Shown here: positions 48,466 to 57,164 of the stretch, in pieces | Layout of the letters: each line of letters starts with the position of its first letter | How positions within the stretch are numbered: the stretch's first letter is position 1 | NCBI RefSeq assembly: GCF_002270355.1 | Contig: NZ_NJFZ01000009.1 | Coordinates: forward strand, 124,001 to 188,000 | Direction: 5' to 3' | DNA length: 64,000 bases | DNA from: Flectobacillus sp. BAB-3569 | GTDB taxonomy: Bacteria > Bacteroidota > Bacteroidia > Cytophagales > Spirosomataceae | The notes under the pieces: model-generated | Database searches by the model: none | Told to the model about the DNA's origin: nothing | Seen by the model: only the letters and a program-made list of their open reading frames with translations | Translations under genes and position numbers: made by a program

Positions 48466-48537
48466 GCTTTCGGCCATCAGCTATCGGCATCAGCATTAAA
48501 TTTTTTTGCTGAAAGCCTATAGCTGATGGCCGAAAGC
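48466..48537. repeat. Large palindrome between leuD and leuA/cimA
   Basis: The left arm 48466-48494 and right arm 48508-48537 form a stem with 19 consecutive perfect pairs (GCTTTCGGCCATCAGCTAT with its complement), then GGC and TCAGC pairs, loop 13 nt and A/T-rich. Another copy of AGCCATCAGCT follows at 48542-48552, ending at the next start codon. It contains no ORF. The motif matches the arms around the four-helix gene of unit 1. Confidence 0.85.
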
Positions 48538-48553
48538 TGTTAGCCATCAGCTA

Positions 48554-50067
48554 ATGAGACATATCGAAATTATGGACACCACTCTCCGCGATGGAGAACA
48601 AACCAGTGGTGTATCTTTTTCCGCTCCCGAAAAACTGACAATTGCACAACTTCTGTTACAGGAAGTAAAAGTCGACAGAATTGAGATTGCTTCTGCTAGA
48701 GTATCCGAAGGCGAATTCCAAGCTGTAAAAAAAGTTACAGAGTGGGCTTCCGAAAATGGATTTATCGATAAGGTAGAAGTATTGACATTTGTCGATGGAG
48801 AAACCTCAGTAAATTGGATGCTGGAGGCAGGGGCTAAAGTAATGAATTTGCTTACCAAAGGTTCCCTCAACCACCTAACCCACCAACTCAAAAAACACCT
48901 GAGCAACATTTTTCAGATATTGCTAAGGTTATCGAACTCGCTGGTTCAAAAGGTATTGATTGTAATGTTTATCTCGAAGACTGGAGTAATGGAATGCGTA
49001 ATTCTCAGGAATACGTATTACAATATTTAGATTTTTTGACGAAACAACCTATCAAAAGAGTCCTTTTGCCTGATACGCTTGGGGTTTTGACACCAAGAGA
49101 AACATTCGAGTATATCGATTTGTTGGTGAAGCGCTATCCAAATACGCATTTTGACTTTCATGCACACAACGATTACGATTTGAGTATCGCCAATGTGATG
49201 GAAGCCATCAAAGCGGGAGCTCATGGCTTGCATTTGACAGTGAATGGTATGGGCGAGCGAGCTGGCAACGCCCCTCTCTCGAGTGCTATTGCTATTATCA
49301 ATGACTTTATGAAGGAGGAGGCTACAACTTCTGTTAATGAAAGTTCATTGTATACCATTAGTAAATTGGTTGAAACATTCTCTGGTTTCCGTATTCCTGT
49401 GAACAAGCCAATTACTGGTGAGAATGTATTTACACAAACTGCAGGTATTCATGCAGATGGCGACAACAAAAAAAATCTTTACTTCAATGACTTGATGCCA
49501 GAGCGTTTTGGTCGTCAACGTAAATATGCATTGGGTAAAACCTCAGGCAAAGCTAATATTGAGAAAAATCTTCAGGAGCTAGGTATTAAATTAGATGATG
49601 CCGATCTCAAGAAAATCACTCAACGTATTATTGAACTAGGCGATAGAAAAGAGGTGGTAACGCGTGAAGATTTACCATACATTATTTCCGACGTTCTTGA
49701 TAGCAATACTATTGAAGAAAAAGTCATTGTATTGAATTATGTATTGACACATTCTAAAAACCTTAAACCTTCTGCTACAGTTCAAGTACAAGTTCGTGAG
49801 AGAATTTATGAGGAAAGTGCTCAAGGAGATGGTCAATATGATGCTTTTATGAATGCCTTAAAAAAGATATACTGTCTCAAAGGTGTTTCATTGCCAAATC
49901 TTACCGATTATGCCGTTCGTATTCCTCCAGGTGGAAAAACCGACGCCCTTTGCGAAACTATCATTACATGGGATTACAATGGCAAAGAGTTTAAAACCAG
50001 AGGGCTAGATTCAGACCAAACTGTATCCGCAATCAAAGCGACACAGAAGATGTTGAATATTATTTAG
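48554..50067 (+). pseudogene. leuA: 2-isopropylmalate synthase / citramalate synthase family protein, frameshifted
   Basis: Condenses acetyl-CoA with 2-oxoisovalerate (LeuA) or pyruvate (CimA). The first frame (48554-49030) begins MRHIEIMDTTLRDGEQTSGVSFSAPEK and loses homology after an A6 run at 48890-48895; one added base joins it to TPEQHFSDIAKVIELAGSKGIDCNVYLEDW and on through DFHAHNDYDLSIANV and GERAGNAPLS. The C-terminal LeuA_dimer regulatory domain (about 365-504) ends with RGLDSDQTVSAIKATQKML. Total about 504 aa. LeuA versus CimA cannot be settled from the sequence; the operon favours leucine synthesis. The indel is likely a sequence error. Confidence 0.85.
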
Positions 50068-50619
50068 TTAGGTTCAAAGTGAATTAGGCACAAAGGCACA
50101 AAGTGTGTTAAGTGCGTGGAGTACAATCAATAATATTCTTAGGTTAGCATCTATTCTACACTATGACACAAATAAAAAGTTTTAGAGATTTATTGGTTTG
50201 GCAAAAATCTATGAATCTTGTTACTGACATATATCAACTTACGAGAAATTTTCCTCAGGCGGAAATGTTTGGACTTACTTCTCAATTACGTAGAGCAAGT
50301 ATTTCAATTCCAAGTAATATCGCTGAAGGTTATGGACGAAATACTTCTAAGGGTTATCTTCGATATTTGCAGATTGCGCTTGGGTCGTTATACGAAATTC
50401 AAACTCAATTAGAGATAGCCAGTAACCTACATTTTCTTGAGATTTTTGATTTTAATAAGATGATAAGTTTGTGCTTAGAAATAGAAAGAATGTTAACGAG
50501 CTTAATCGCAAAAATAAAAGCTAAAATAGCTTAATATATAAATTTAGAATTAAAACTAAATAAAGGGATTATCCACTTTGTGCCTATGTGCCTTTGCGAC
50601 TTATCCCTATAATTATAAA
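50068..50619. mobile_element. Putative inserted unit 2: four-helix-bundle gene bracketed by inverted repeat arms
   Basis: The spacer leuA-leuB is 552 bp and holds one ORF in the operon direction. GGCACAAAGGCACAAAGTG at 50087-50105 pairs with 50574-50592 in 18 of 19 positions, placing the four-helix gene in the loop. The arm belongs to the GGCACAAAGG repeat family seen in the 33.5-kb array. As with unit 1, mobility is inferred. Confidence 0.5.
50163..50534 (+). CDS. Four-helix-bundle protein (23S rRNA intervening-sequence / S23 family)
   Basis: A 123-aa helical protein: SFRDLLVWQKSMNLVTDIYQLTRNFPQAEMFGLTSQLRRASISIPSNIAEGYGR, then YLRYLQIALGSLYEIQTQLEIA. It is clearly related to the gene at 47443 but diverged through much of its length, so the two are not a recent tandem duplication. 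It lies between leuA/cimA and leuB in the same direction inside inverted repeat arms. Function as for its relative: probable nucleic-acid-binding bundle, role unknown. Confidence 0.92.
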   Translation: MTQIKSFRDLLVWQKSMNLVTDIYQLTRNFPQAEMFGLTSQLRRASISIPSNIAEGYGRNTSKGYLRYLQIALGSLYEIQTQLEIASNLHFLEIFDFNKMISLCLEIERMLTSLIAKIKAKIA

Positions 50620-51690
50620 ATGAAAAAGCATATCTTAGTCGTTCCCGGTGATGGCATCGGACAAGAAGTTACCGCTGTAGGTAAAAAAGTATTAGAGAAA
50701 ATCGCTGAGAAATTCGGTCATGAATTTACTTATGACGAAGCGCTTATCGGTCACGTTGCTATCGAAGCTACAGGAGAGCCACTTCCTGCTGAGACTTTGG
50801 AGAAAATGCGTGCTTCTGATGCAATCCTTTTTGGTGCTGTTGGTCACATCAAATATGATAACGATCCACATGCAAAAGTTCGTCCTGAACAAGGATTGTT
50901 GAAAATGCGTAAAGAGTTAGGATTGTATGCTAACTTACGTCCTATCAAATTGTTTGATGAGTTATTAGAAGCATCAAGCATCAAGCCTGAAATCTTGAAA
51001 GGCGCAGATATCTTGTTCTTCCGTGAGTTAACAGGTGACGTATATTTCGGTAAAAGAGAACGTATCGAAGACGGAAATACAGCGTATGATACGATGATTT
51101 ATAGCAAATACGAAGTAGAGCGTATTGCTCGCAAAGCATTCGAAGCAGCTATGACTCGTGGTAAAAAATTAATGTCAGTTGATAAAGCAAACGTGTTGGA
51201 ATCTAGCCGTTTGTGGAGAGAAACTGTACAAGCAATTGCTCCAGAGTATCCAGAAGTAGAAGTAACACATCAATTTGTTGACTCTGCTGCGATGATGTTA
51301 ATCAAAGATCCAAAGCAATTTGACGTAGTCGTAACAGGTAACTTGTTTGGTGACATCTTGACGGATGAAGCTTCTCAAATTGCTGGTTCAATGGGTATGT
51401 TGGCATCTGCTTCAGTAGGTGACAGTACAGGTGTATATGAGCCAATTCACGGATCTGCACACGATATTGCTGGAAAAGGCTTAGCTAACCCAATGGCTTC
51501 TGTATTGTCAGCAGCGTTGTTGTTGGATATCTCTTTCGGCTTGAAAGAAGAAGCAAACGTAGTAATCAACGCAGTAGACCAAGTTCTAAAAGCTGGTTTC
51601 CGTACGGGCGATATCGCTACAAAAGATACTCCTAAAGATATGATTTTGGGAACAGATGCAATTGGAGAAGAAATTTTGAATAGAATCTAA
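50620..51690 (+). CDS. leuB: 3-isopropylmalate dehydrogenase
   Basis: NAD-dependent oxidation and decarboxylation of 3-isopropylmalate. Landmarks are VVPGDGIGQEV near the start, the LRPEQ-type region (KVRPEQGLLKMRKELGLYANLRP), RELTGDVYFG, the DxxxD metal site in FGDILTDEASQIAGSMGMLASAS, and EPIHGSAHDIAGKGLANP. The ATG at 50620 (MKKHILVVPGDGIG) gives 356 aa, the usual length; the in-frame extension to 50578 reads through the repeat arm. Last gene of the leu operon, followed by a terminator. Confidence 0.97.
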   Translation: MKKHILVVPGDGIGQEVTAVGKKVLEKIAEKFGHEFTYDEALIGHVAIEATGEPLPAETLEKMRASDAILFGAVGHIKYDNDPHAKVRPEQGLLKMRKELGLYANLRPIKLFDELLEASSIKPEILKGADILFFRELTGDVYFGKRERIEDGNTAYDTMIYSKYEVERIARKAFEAAMTRGKKLMSVDKANVLESSRLWRETVQAIAPEYPEVEVTHQFVDSAAMMLIKDPKQFDVVVTGNLFGDILTDEASQIAGSMGMLASASVGDSTGVYEPIHGSAHDIAGKGLANPMASVLSAALLLDISFGLKEEANVVINAVDQVLKAGFRTGDIATKDTPKDMILGTDAIGEEILNRI

Positions 51691-51713
51691 TTCTAATCAA
51701 ACATAATCTTTCT

Positions 51714-51750
51714 AAAAAAGGGGCTGAGTAATCAGTCCCTTTTCTTTTTA
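51714..51750 (+). terminator. Intrinsic terminator of the leu operon
   Basis: AAAAGGGGCTGA and TCAGTCCCTTTT (one G-T pair) form a stem with a 4-nt loop, then CTTTTT. Confidence 0.85.
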
Positions 51751-51841
51751 TAAAAGTTTACTGATTTGGGAGAAAACTAAAAATCCCTGTAGCTTTGTGC
51801 ATTATTAATGTTGAAACCATGGTTTTCGCTCTCTCAAATAT

Positions 51842-52702
51842 TTGTTCATTACCTTCTTCCTAGGATATTATCCACTTTTTGCACAGTCGGATACGCTGCA
51901 TCATCAAAGATTACGGAATTTAATTTTGGCTGAATCAGTTGCTTACACAGGAGCAATTGCAGGACTAAGTTCGGCTTGGTATGGTGAAAAAGCACAAGGC
52001 TTTCGCTTTTTTGACGATAATTCAGAATGGCTTCAAATTGATAAATTAGGGCATTTTTATACCAATTATCATTTGACCAGAGTGAATTCTCAAGCCTTCA
52101 GATGGGCGGGCTTATCTCAACAAAAAGCCGCGTTATGGGCAGGTATTTCTAGTTTAACCTTCATGACTACCATCGAAATACTGGATGGTACTCAGCCAGA
52201 TTATGGCTTTTCTTGGGGCGATATGGCAGCAAATATCCTTGGACCAAGTCTTTATGTCGGGCAGCAATATTTGTGGGGCGAAACCCGAATACAGCCCAAG
52301 TGGTCATTTCATAATACTAGCCTTGCGGCTCAAAACCCAAAGCTTTTGGGAAAATCCGCAAGTGAACAATGGCTCAAAGATTACAACGGACAGACCTACT
52401 GGTTTTCTGGAAATATCAGTAGTTTTTTACCGAAACAAAATAAATTTCCAAAATGGCTTAACTTAGCTGTAGGGTATGGTATTCAAGATATGGTCAATGC
52501 AGAAGTAGCTAAGAGTCAGCAAAATGGGTTTTTTCCATACCGACAATATTATCTCGCAGTAGATTTTGATTTGAGTCATATCCGAACAAAATCTAAATTC
52601 TTAAAAGGTCTTTTATTTCTTGTAGACCAAATCAAAATTCCTGCTCCAACGCTTGAGTTTAGTGCTAAAAACGGGATAATTTTTCATCCTATCTATTTTT
52701 AG
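51842..52702 (+). CDS. DUF2279-family exported protein
   Basis: About 286 aa, Bacteroidota-specific. The start is a TTG at 51842 giving a short signal (MFITFFLGYYPLFAQ); an ATG-initiated frame from 51808 (MLKPWFSLSQIF) is shifted relative to it, so a real start further upstream joined by an indel is possible. Core text: LAESVAYTGAIAGLSSAWYG, WLQIDKLGHFYTNYHLTRV, TTIEILDGTQPDYGFSWGDMAANILGPSLYVGQQ, which match the DUF2279 family. Suspected envelope protein of unknown function. Confidence 0.8.
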   Translation: MFITFFLGYYPLFAQSDTLHHQRLRNLILAESVAYTGAIAGLSSAWYGEKAQGFRFFDDNSEWLQIDKLGHFYTNYHLTRVNSQAFRWAGLSQQKAALWAGISSLTFMTTIEILDGTQPDYGFSWGDMAANILGPSLYVGQQYLWGETRIQPKWSFHNTSLAAQNPKLLGKSASEQWLKDYNGQTYWFSGNISSFLPKQNKFPKWLNLAVGYGIQDMVNAEVAKSQQNGFFPYRQYYLAVDFDLSHIRTKSKFLKGLLFLVDQIKIPAPTLEFSAKNGIIFHPIYF

Positions 52703-52825
52703 CATGAACCAATATTTTAGAAATAGGATTTAAGAGAAAATAACATTTCGTTACCCAAATTGTCTGTAATATTGTATAAAAATAGGTAGCTGAGCTATCA
52801 TTCAACCAACGAAAACAATTTTAAA

Positions 52826-53818
52826 ATGAATATAGGAGATAGAGTTCGTCTTGTGCACGGGCGTGAAGAAGGAATAATAACTAAAGTCTTACCAAATAAT
52901 ATCGTAGAAGTAGAAATTGAAGATGGTTTTCGTATTCCAGTAAAAAGGAATGAAGCTGTAGTAATTTCGGAATTGGAACAAAAGGTTTTTAAAGCACCAG
53001 TTGCATCCTCGCCGACTTTCGAGCCTCAGCGTTCTATTTATGACCGTGTTGGTCCAACAACTTCCGATGTTTTATCGAACAAAGGTATCTATATGGCTTT
53101 TGTGCCTGTCAACGACCGTGAACTTTCTCAGTACATCATCAACAATACTGACTGGGATTTGCCGTTTATGCTATCGGTAGGCACAGATCCTCATCATAAA
53201 GGCTTGGCTTCAGGGATATTGAAACCCAAAACGCAGCAAAAAGTACAACATGTTTTAGTGCCAGAGTTCGAAAATTGGGGAACCTTTACTTTTCAAGCGT
53301 TCTATTATCGCCCTGCATTTATGCAGTTGAAGCAACCCTTGATTAAGTCGATTAAATTCAGAATTAATACATTTTTTAAAAACAAACAAAAGGCACCAAT
53401 TCTTAATCAAGATGCCCATTTGTTTCAATTAGATATTGAGGATTCTATAAATCCAGTTAAGATTGAACCAGAAAAGATTGTAGAGAAAATGTTTGAGAAA
53501 ACATCATCTACGCCCACGCTGGTTATACCACCCAAGCCAGCCAAAGTGGTAGATTTGCACATCGAAGAATTGTCAGATGACTATTTGTTCATGTCAAACA
53601 GACAGATGTTAGAATTACAGTTAAGTACTTTTGAGAAGCAATTTGAGGCTGCGATTGCTAACGGTATGGATGAAATTATTTTTATTCATGGCGTAGGAAA
53701 TGGTGTATTGAGAAATGAATTACACAAAAAACTTTCTGGACATAAAAACGTCAAATATTTCGAAGATTCACAAAAAGAAAAGTTTGGTTACGGTGCAACC
53801 AAAGTGAAAATCAAGTAA
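52826..53818 (+). CDS. DUF2027 protein with C-terminal Smr domain
   Basis: A 330-aa cytosolic protein. The N-terminal 60 residues are a small beta-barrel (NIGDRVRLVHGREEGIITKVLPNNIVEVEIEDGF), the middle holds the DUF2027 domain (about 85-200), and the C terminus is an Smr domain (about 250-330) with VVDLHIEELSDDY and the HGVGNGVLR motif. Smr domains are nuclease or nucleic-acid-binding modules, also found at the end of MutS2. The family is Bacteroidota-typical and its target is unknown. DUF4403 follows 37 bp downstream. Confidence 0.9.
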   Translation: MNIGDRVRLVHGREEGIITKVLPNNIVEVEIEDGFRIPVKRNEAVVISELEQKVFKAPVASSPTFEPQRSIYDRVGPTTSDVLSNKGIYMAFVPVNDRELSQYIINNTDWDLPFMLSVGTDPHHKGLASGILKPKTQQKVQHVLVPEFENWGTFTFQAFYYRPAFMQLKQPLIKSIKFRINTFFKNKQKAPILNQDAHLFQLDIEDSINPVKIEPEKIVEKMFEKTSSTPTLVIPPKPAKVVDLHIEELSDDYLFMSNRQMLELQLSTFEKQFEAAIANGMDEIIFIHGVGNGVLRNELHKKLSGHKNVKYFEDSQKEKFGYGATKVKIK

Positions 53819-53855
53819 GAATTAAAGACATTTTTCATTTAACCCTAATTTCACA

Positions 53856-55268
53856 ATGAAAAAATTGATTGCTGCCTTTGCTCTAGGAGCCCTCATTTTG
53901 CAAGGTTGCGCAAGTTCAAATAACACAGGTGCCAGTACCGCAAACCCAACTGCACCGACTGAATCTTATAATGTTAAAGGGAAACAAGTGGAACGCTATT
54001 TATCTACCTTAGGAATACCTTTCGAGATTACAATGGCAGACGTATCTCGTCAGATTAATACCAACGTCAAGGATTTGGTATTTGAGGACAATAGCATGGA
54101 CGACAACAATTATGATAATTTCATGTGTAAAGTCTGGAAGCGAGAAGATATTACGGTAACTGCCCAAAATGAGACTTTTAACTTCACTGTACCACTCAAA
54201 GTTTGGGTAAAAGTAGGATATAAGGTGATGGGAATGCAATTGCCAGCACAAGAGTTACAGTTTGATTTTAATGTGAAATTTGGTTCAAAATTCTCTATCA
54301 ACCCCAATTGGGAGGCCAATGTACAAAGTTTCCCGATGGGTTATGATTGGGTCAAAAAGCCAACCATTCGCATAGCTGGATACGATATCAATGTTACTTC
54401 TTTGGTCGAAAAAGCATTGACCTCCAAACAAGGAACAATCCTGAAGGCCTTGGATGATGCCGTGCGCAAAAATGTGGATATAAAGAAGTATGTTGTCCAA
54501 GCTTGGAATACTTCTATGCAACCTTATTTACTCTCAGACAAATATCGTACGTGGTTGAAAGTCAATCCTGTAGAGCTACAAATGACGCCATTGGTTACTA
54601 CAGGAAATAGCATTAAATCAACCATTGCCATTAAAGCATATACCGAGACAGTTACTGGGGCAAAACCTACAGTTCAGCCAGTAACCTCTGTTCCAGACTT
54701 GAAGGTTGTACAGCAAATTCCTGAAGATTTCCAAGTAGGAATTATTGCCGAAATTCCATTTAGTGAAGCTGCTAGACTTACAGCTGATACGCTTGTGGGA
54801 CAAAACTTTTCATTCAAAGAGGGTAAATATAATGTCGGTGTAACTGCCTTGGATATTTATGGTAGCAACGAAAAAGTAGTGATTAAAGCAGGATTGAAGG
54901 GCAGTGTCAATGGCAATATTTATTACAAAGGTATTCCAACATATAATCCCGAAACAAAGTCTGTTTATCTCGACCATTTTGACTACGATTTAGAAACAAA
55001 AAATCTATTACATCGTACGGCAAGTTGGATTTTTCAAGGAAAGTTTAACTCTGTAATGAAAAATGCCATGACATTTCAAATTGGAGGTCAAGTGGATGAT
55101 ATGAAGAAACAGATTCAAGCTAATTTGAACAAACAAGTTAGTAAAGGAATCAGCCTGAATGGAAATATTACAGACCTAAATCCCGACAAAGTTTATTTAA
55201 CACCAAACTCAATTGTCGCTGTGATTTTCGCCAAAGGCAAGTTAAATCTTAAAGTCGATGGATTGTAG
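53856..55268 (+). CDS. DUF4403-family lipoprotein
   Basis: A 470-aa lipoprotein: MKKLIAAFALGALILQGCASSNN, Cys at 18. The rest matches DUF4403 (LSTLGIPFEITMADVSRQINTNVKDLVFEDN; PFSEAARLTADTLVGQNFSFKEG; GKFNSVMKNAMTFQIGGQVDDMKKQIQANLNKQ), probably a two-lobed lipid-binding-like (BPI/SMP-like) fold. Envelope function unknown. It is the last gene before rnpB. Confidence 0.88.
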   Translation: MKKLIAAFALGALILQGCASSNNTGASTANPTAPTESYNVKGKQVERYLSTLGIPFEITMADVSRQINTNVKDLVFEDNSMDDNNYDNFMCKVWKREDITVTAQNETFNFTVPLKVWVKVGYKVMGMQLPAQELQFDFNVKFGSKFSINPNWEANVQSFPMGYDWVKKPTIRIAGYDINVTSLVEKALTSKQGTILKALDDAVRKNVDIKKYVVQAWNTSMQPYLLSDKYRTWLKVNPVELQMTPLVTTGNSIKSTIAIKAYTETVTGAKPTVQPVTSVPDLKVVQQIPEDFQVGIIAEIPFSEAARLTADTLVGQNFSFKEGKYNVGVTALDIYGSNEKVVIKAGLKGSVNGNIYYKGIPTYNPETKSVYLDHFDYDLETKNLLHRTASWIFQGKFNSVMKNAMTFQIGGQVDDMKKQIQANLNKQVSKGISLNGNITDLNPDKVYLTPNSIVAVIFAKGKLNLKVDGL

Positions 55269-55304
55269 TATTTCGTAGCTAGATAGGCTCGTAATTCGAG
55301 CATA

Positions 55305-55336
55305 TTGCAAACAATCCATAAATTTAGTTACCTTTG
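55305..55336 (+). promoter_or_regulatory. Promoter of rnpB
   Basis: TTG at 55305-55307 and TACCTTTG at 55329-55336 match the Bacteroidota TTG / TAnnTTTG pair (21-bp gap). The RNA 5' end then falls at about 55341. Confidence 0.7.
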
Positions 55337-55340
55337 TGGC

Positions 55341-55735
55341 GAAGTAAGTCGTCTTATCGCCTCTGCTTTATGTAGGGGAGGAAAGTCTGGACAACACAGA
55401 GCATCATGCTTCCTAACGGGAAGGCACGGTTTTGGTGACGAAAACGTGACAGCTAGTGCCACAGAAAATTACCGCCTGTAAGGGTAAGGGTGAAAAGGTA
55501 GAGTAAGAGCCTACCGCCCGTTTGGTGACAAGCGGGGCAGAGGTAAACCTCATGAGTTGAAAGACCAAATAGGCTGGCGAGAAGAACTTTCGGGTTTGGA
55601 AAAAGGGCTGCTCGCCCGATGTCAGTGGGTAGGTTGATAGAGCGTATCGGTGACGATTCGTCGAGATAAATGGTAAGACAGCGCAAAACTGGACATTTTG
55701 TGACTGACAGAATCCGGCTTATAGATTTGCTTTAG
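55341..55735 (+). ncRNA. rnpB: RNase P RNA (catalytic subunit, type A)
   Basis: Catalytic RNA that trims tRNA 5' leaders. Conserved blocks are present: GAGGAAAGTCTGGACAAC near the 5' end (55379-55396), the GCCACAGAAAATTACCGCC stretch, GGTAAGGGTGAAAAGG, and the 3' end ACTGACAGAATCCGGCTTATAG. The ends pair as P1: AAGTAAGTC (55342-55350) with GATTTGCTT (55724-55732). About 395 nt, a usual length. A 77-codon minus-strand frame across it is accidental. Confidence 0.97.
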
Positions 55736-55744
55736 GTCTTATGA

Positions 55745-55774
55745 CTACTCGGAGCTTGCTTCGAGTAGTTTTTT
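55745..55774 (+). terminator. Intrinsic terminator of rnpB
   Basis: CTACTCG ... CGAGTAG stem with extra inner pairs, followed by T6. Confidence 0.9.
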
Positions 55775-55876
55775 ACTACGTTTTGGCAAAAAAGGTCTTT
55801 GTGTGAGGTAATTTTGTGTCAACATAATTATCTTCTATAATTTTGAATACTTTTTTGAGATTTTTCCCAAAGAACC

Positions 55877-55906
55877 TTGCTAACTGCGTAATTTTGATTA
55901 TCTTTG
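55877..55906 (+). promoter_or_regulatory. Promoter of rpsP-rimM-trmD
   Basis: TTG at 55877-55879 and TATCTTTG at 55899-55906 with a 19-bp gap fit the Bacteroidota consensus well. The start would be about 55912, giving a 55-nt leader. Confidence 0.75.
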
Positions 55907-55968
55907 CACTCCAATTTACAAATACCATAACCGAGGGACGGGTTCCTTCACTAAAAAGTAAATAAAAA

Positions 55969-56490
55969 ATGGCTGTTAAAATTAGATTAGCACGTCGTGG
56001 ACGTAAAAAATTAGCGATTTTCGATATCGTAGTAGCAGATGCTAGAGCTCCTCGTGATGGTCGTTTCATCGAAAAAATCGGTACATACAACCCAAACACA
56101 AACCCTGCAAGCATCAATCTTAATGATGATAAAGCTTTACAATGGGTATTGAATGGTGCTCAGCCGACTGATACTGCTCGTGCGATTTTGTCATACAAAG
56201 GCGTATTGTTGAAAAAACATTTGCAAGTAGGTGTTAACAAAGGCGCTATTTCTCAAGAAACTGCTGATGCTAAATTCAGTGAGTGGAAGAATGTTAAAGA
56301 TTCTAAAATCTCTGGAAAAGCTGATTCATTACTTTCTAAGAAAGAAGCTGAGAAAGCTGCTCGTTTAGCTGAAGAAACTAAAGTAAATGCTGCTCGTGCT
56401 GAAGCTATTGCAAAGAAAAACGCTGTAGTTGAAGAAGCTCCTGCTGCTGAAGAGGCATCTCAAGAAGTTGCTGAAGAGTCTGCAGAGTAA
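55969..56490 (+). CDS. rpsP: 30S ribosomal protein S16
   Basis: Small-subunit assembly protein. The first 80 residues are the S16 fold ([73 protein letters not shown]). Residues 85-173 are an Ala/Glu/Lys-rich tail, a Bacteroidota extension doubling the usual length. First gene of rpsP-rimM-trmD; a hairpin with T run sits just after it and may lower downstream expression. Confidence 0.97.
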   Translation: MAVKIRLARRGRKKLAIFDIVVADARAPRDGRFIEKIGTYNPNTNPASINLNDDKALQWVLNGAQPTDTARAILSYKGVLLKKHLQVGVNKGAISQETADAKFSEWKNVKDSKISGKADSLLSKKEAEKAARLAEETKVNAARAEAIAKKNAVVEEAPAAEEASQEVAEESAE

Positions 56491-56518
56491 TTCTCAAAAA
56501 GACATTACCTATATTAAA

Positions 56519-56558
56519 TGATACAAATCTATTATTATTCTAGATTTGTATCATTTTT
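56519..56558 (+). terminator. Hairpin with T run between rpsP and rimM
   Basis: TGATACAAATCTA (56519-56531) pairs exactly with 56541-56553 across a 9-nt loop, followed by T6. It is probably a partial terminator or 3' end for the abundant rpsP message, since rimM and trmD normally share the transcript. Confidence 0.85.
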
Positions 56559-56618
56559 TGTTTATACTGATACTAAGGCCACTTTTAAACAAAGTTGTCC
56601 CTACCATAAAATACTACA

Positions 56619-57146
56619 ATGACTAAAGAAGATTGTTTTGAATTAGGTAAAATTACCAAAACTCACGGGGTAAAAGGAGAAGTTATTCTGTGGCTAGATG
56701 TTGACTTTCCTGAAGATTATGAGGAAATGGACAGCGTATTTCTTGAAGTAAGAGGTGAATTAGTACCTTTCTTTATGGATTCTTATCAACTGAGAGGAAA
56801 CCGTGCTATCGTAAAGTTTGAGGATTGTGATACTTTTGAAAAAGCAGAAGAACTATTGAATCTTCAAGCATTTTTACCTTTGGAAGTATTGCCCGAACTA
56901 GATGGAGAGCAATTTTATTACCATGAAGTAATAGGTTTTCAGGTGATTGATGAAAAACTAGGGGCACTTGGTCTTGTGCAAACAGTTTATGCAATGCAAG
57001 CACAAGACTTATTAGTAATGTCATATCAAAACAAGGAGGTATTAATTCCTGTAGATCCAGAAATCGTTTTAGGTGCGGATAAAGAAGCGCAAACGCTACA
57101 AGTAAATCTTCCAGAAGGCTTGCTGGATGTGTATTTGAATGACTAA
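56619..57146 (+). CDS. rimM: Ribosome maturation factor RimM
   Basis: Binds S19 in the 30S head and assists 16S maturation. 175 aa with the N-terminal RimM barrel (FELGKITKTHGVKGEVILWLDVDFPEDYEEMDSVFLE) and the PRC-barrel C-terminal half (YYHEVIGFQVIDEKLGALGLVQTVYAMQAQDLLVMSYQNKEVLIPV). trmD starts 19 bp after it. Confidence 0.95.
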   Translation: MTKEDCFELGKITKTHGVKGEVILWLDVDFPEDYEEMDSVFLEVRGELVPFFMDSYQLRGNRAIVKFEDCDTFEKAEELLNLQAFLPLEVLPELDGEQFYYHEVIGFQVIDEKLGALGLVQTVYAMQAQDLLVMSYQNKEVLIPVDPEIVLGADKEAQTLQVNLPEGLLDVYLND

Positions 57147-57164
57147 ATCAAACCCTTACTAATC

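Noticed and set aside
55453-55686. 77-codon minus-strand gene
   Set aside because: It lies wholly within RNase P RNA, whose conserved blocks and P1 pairing are clear.
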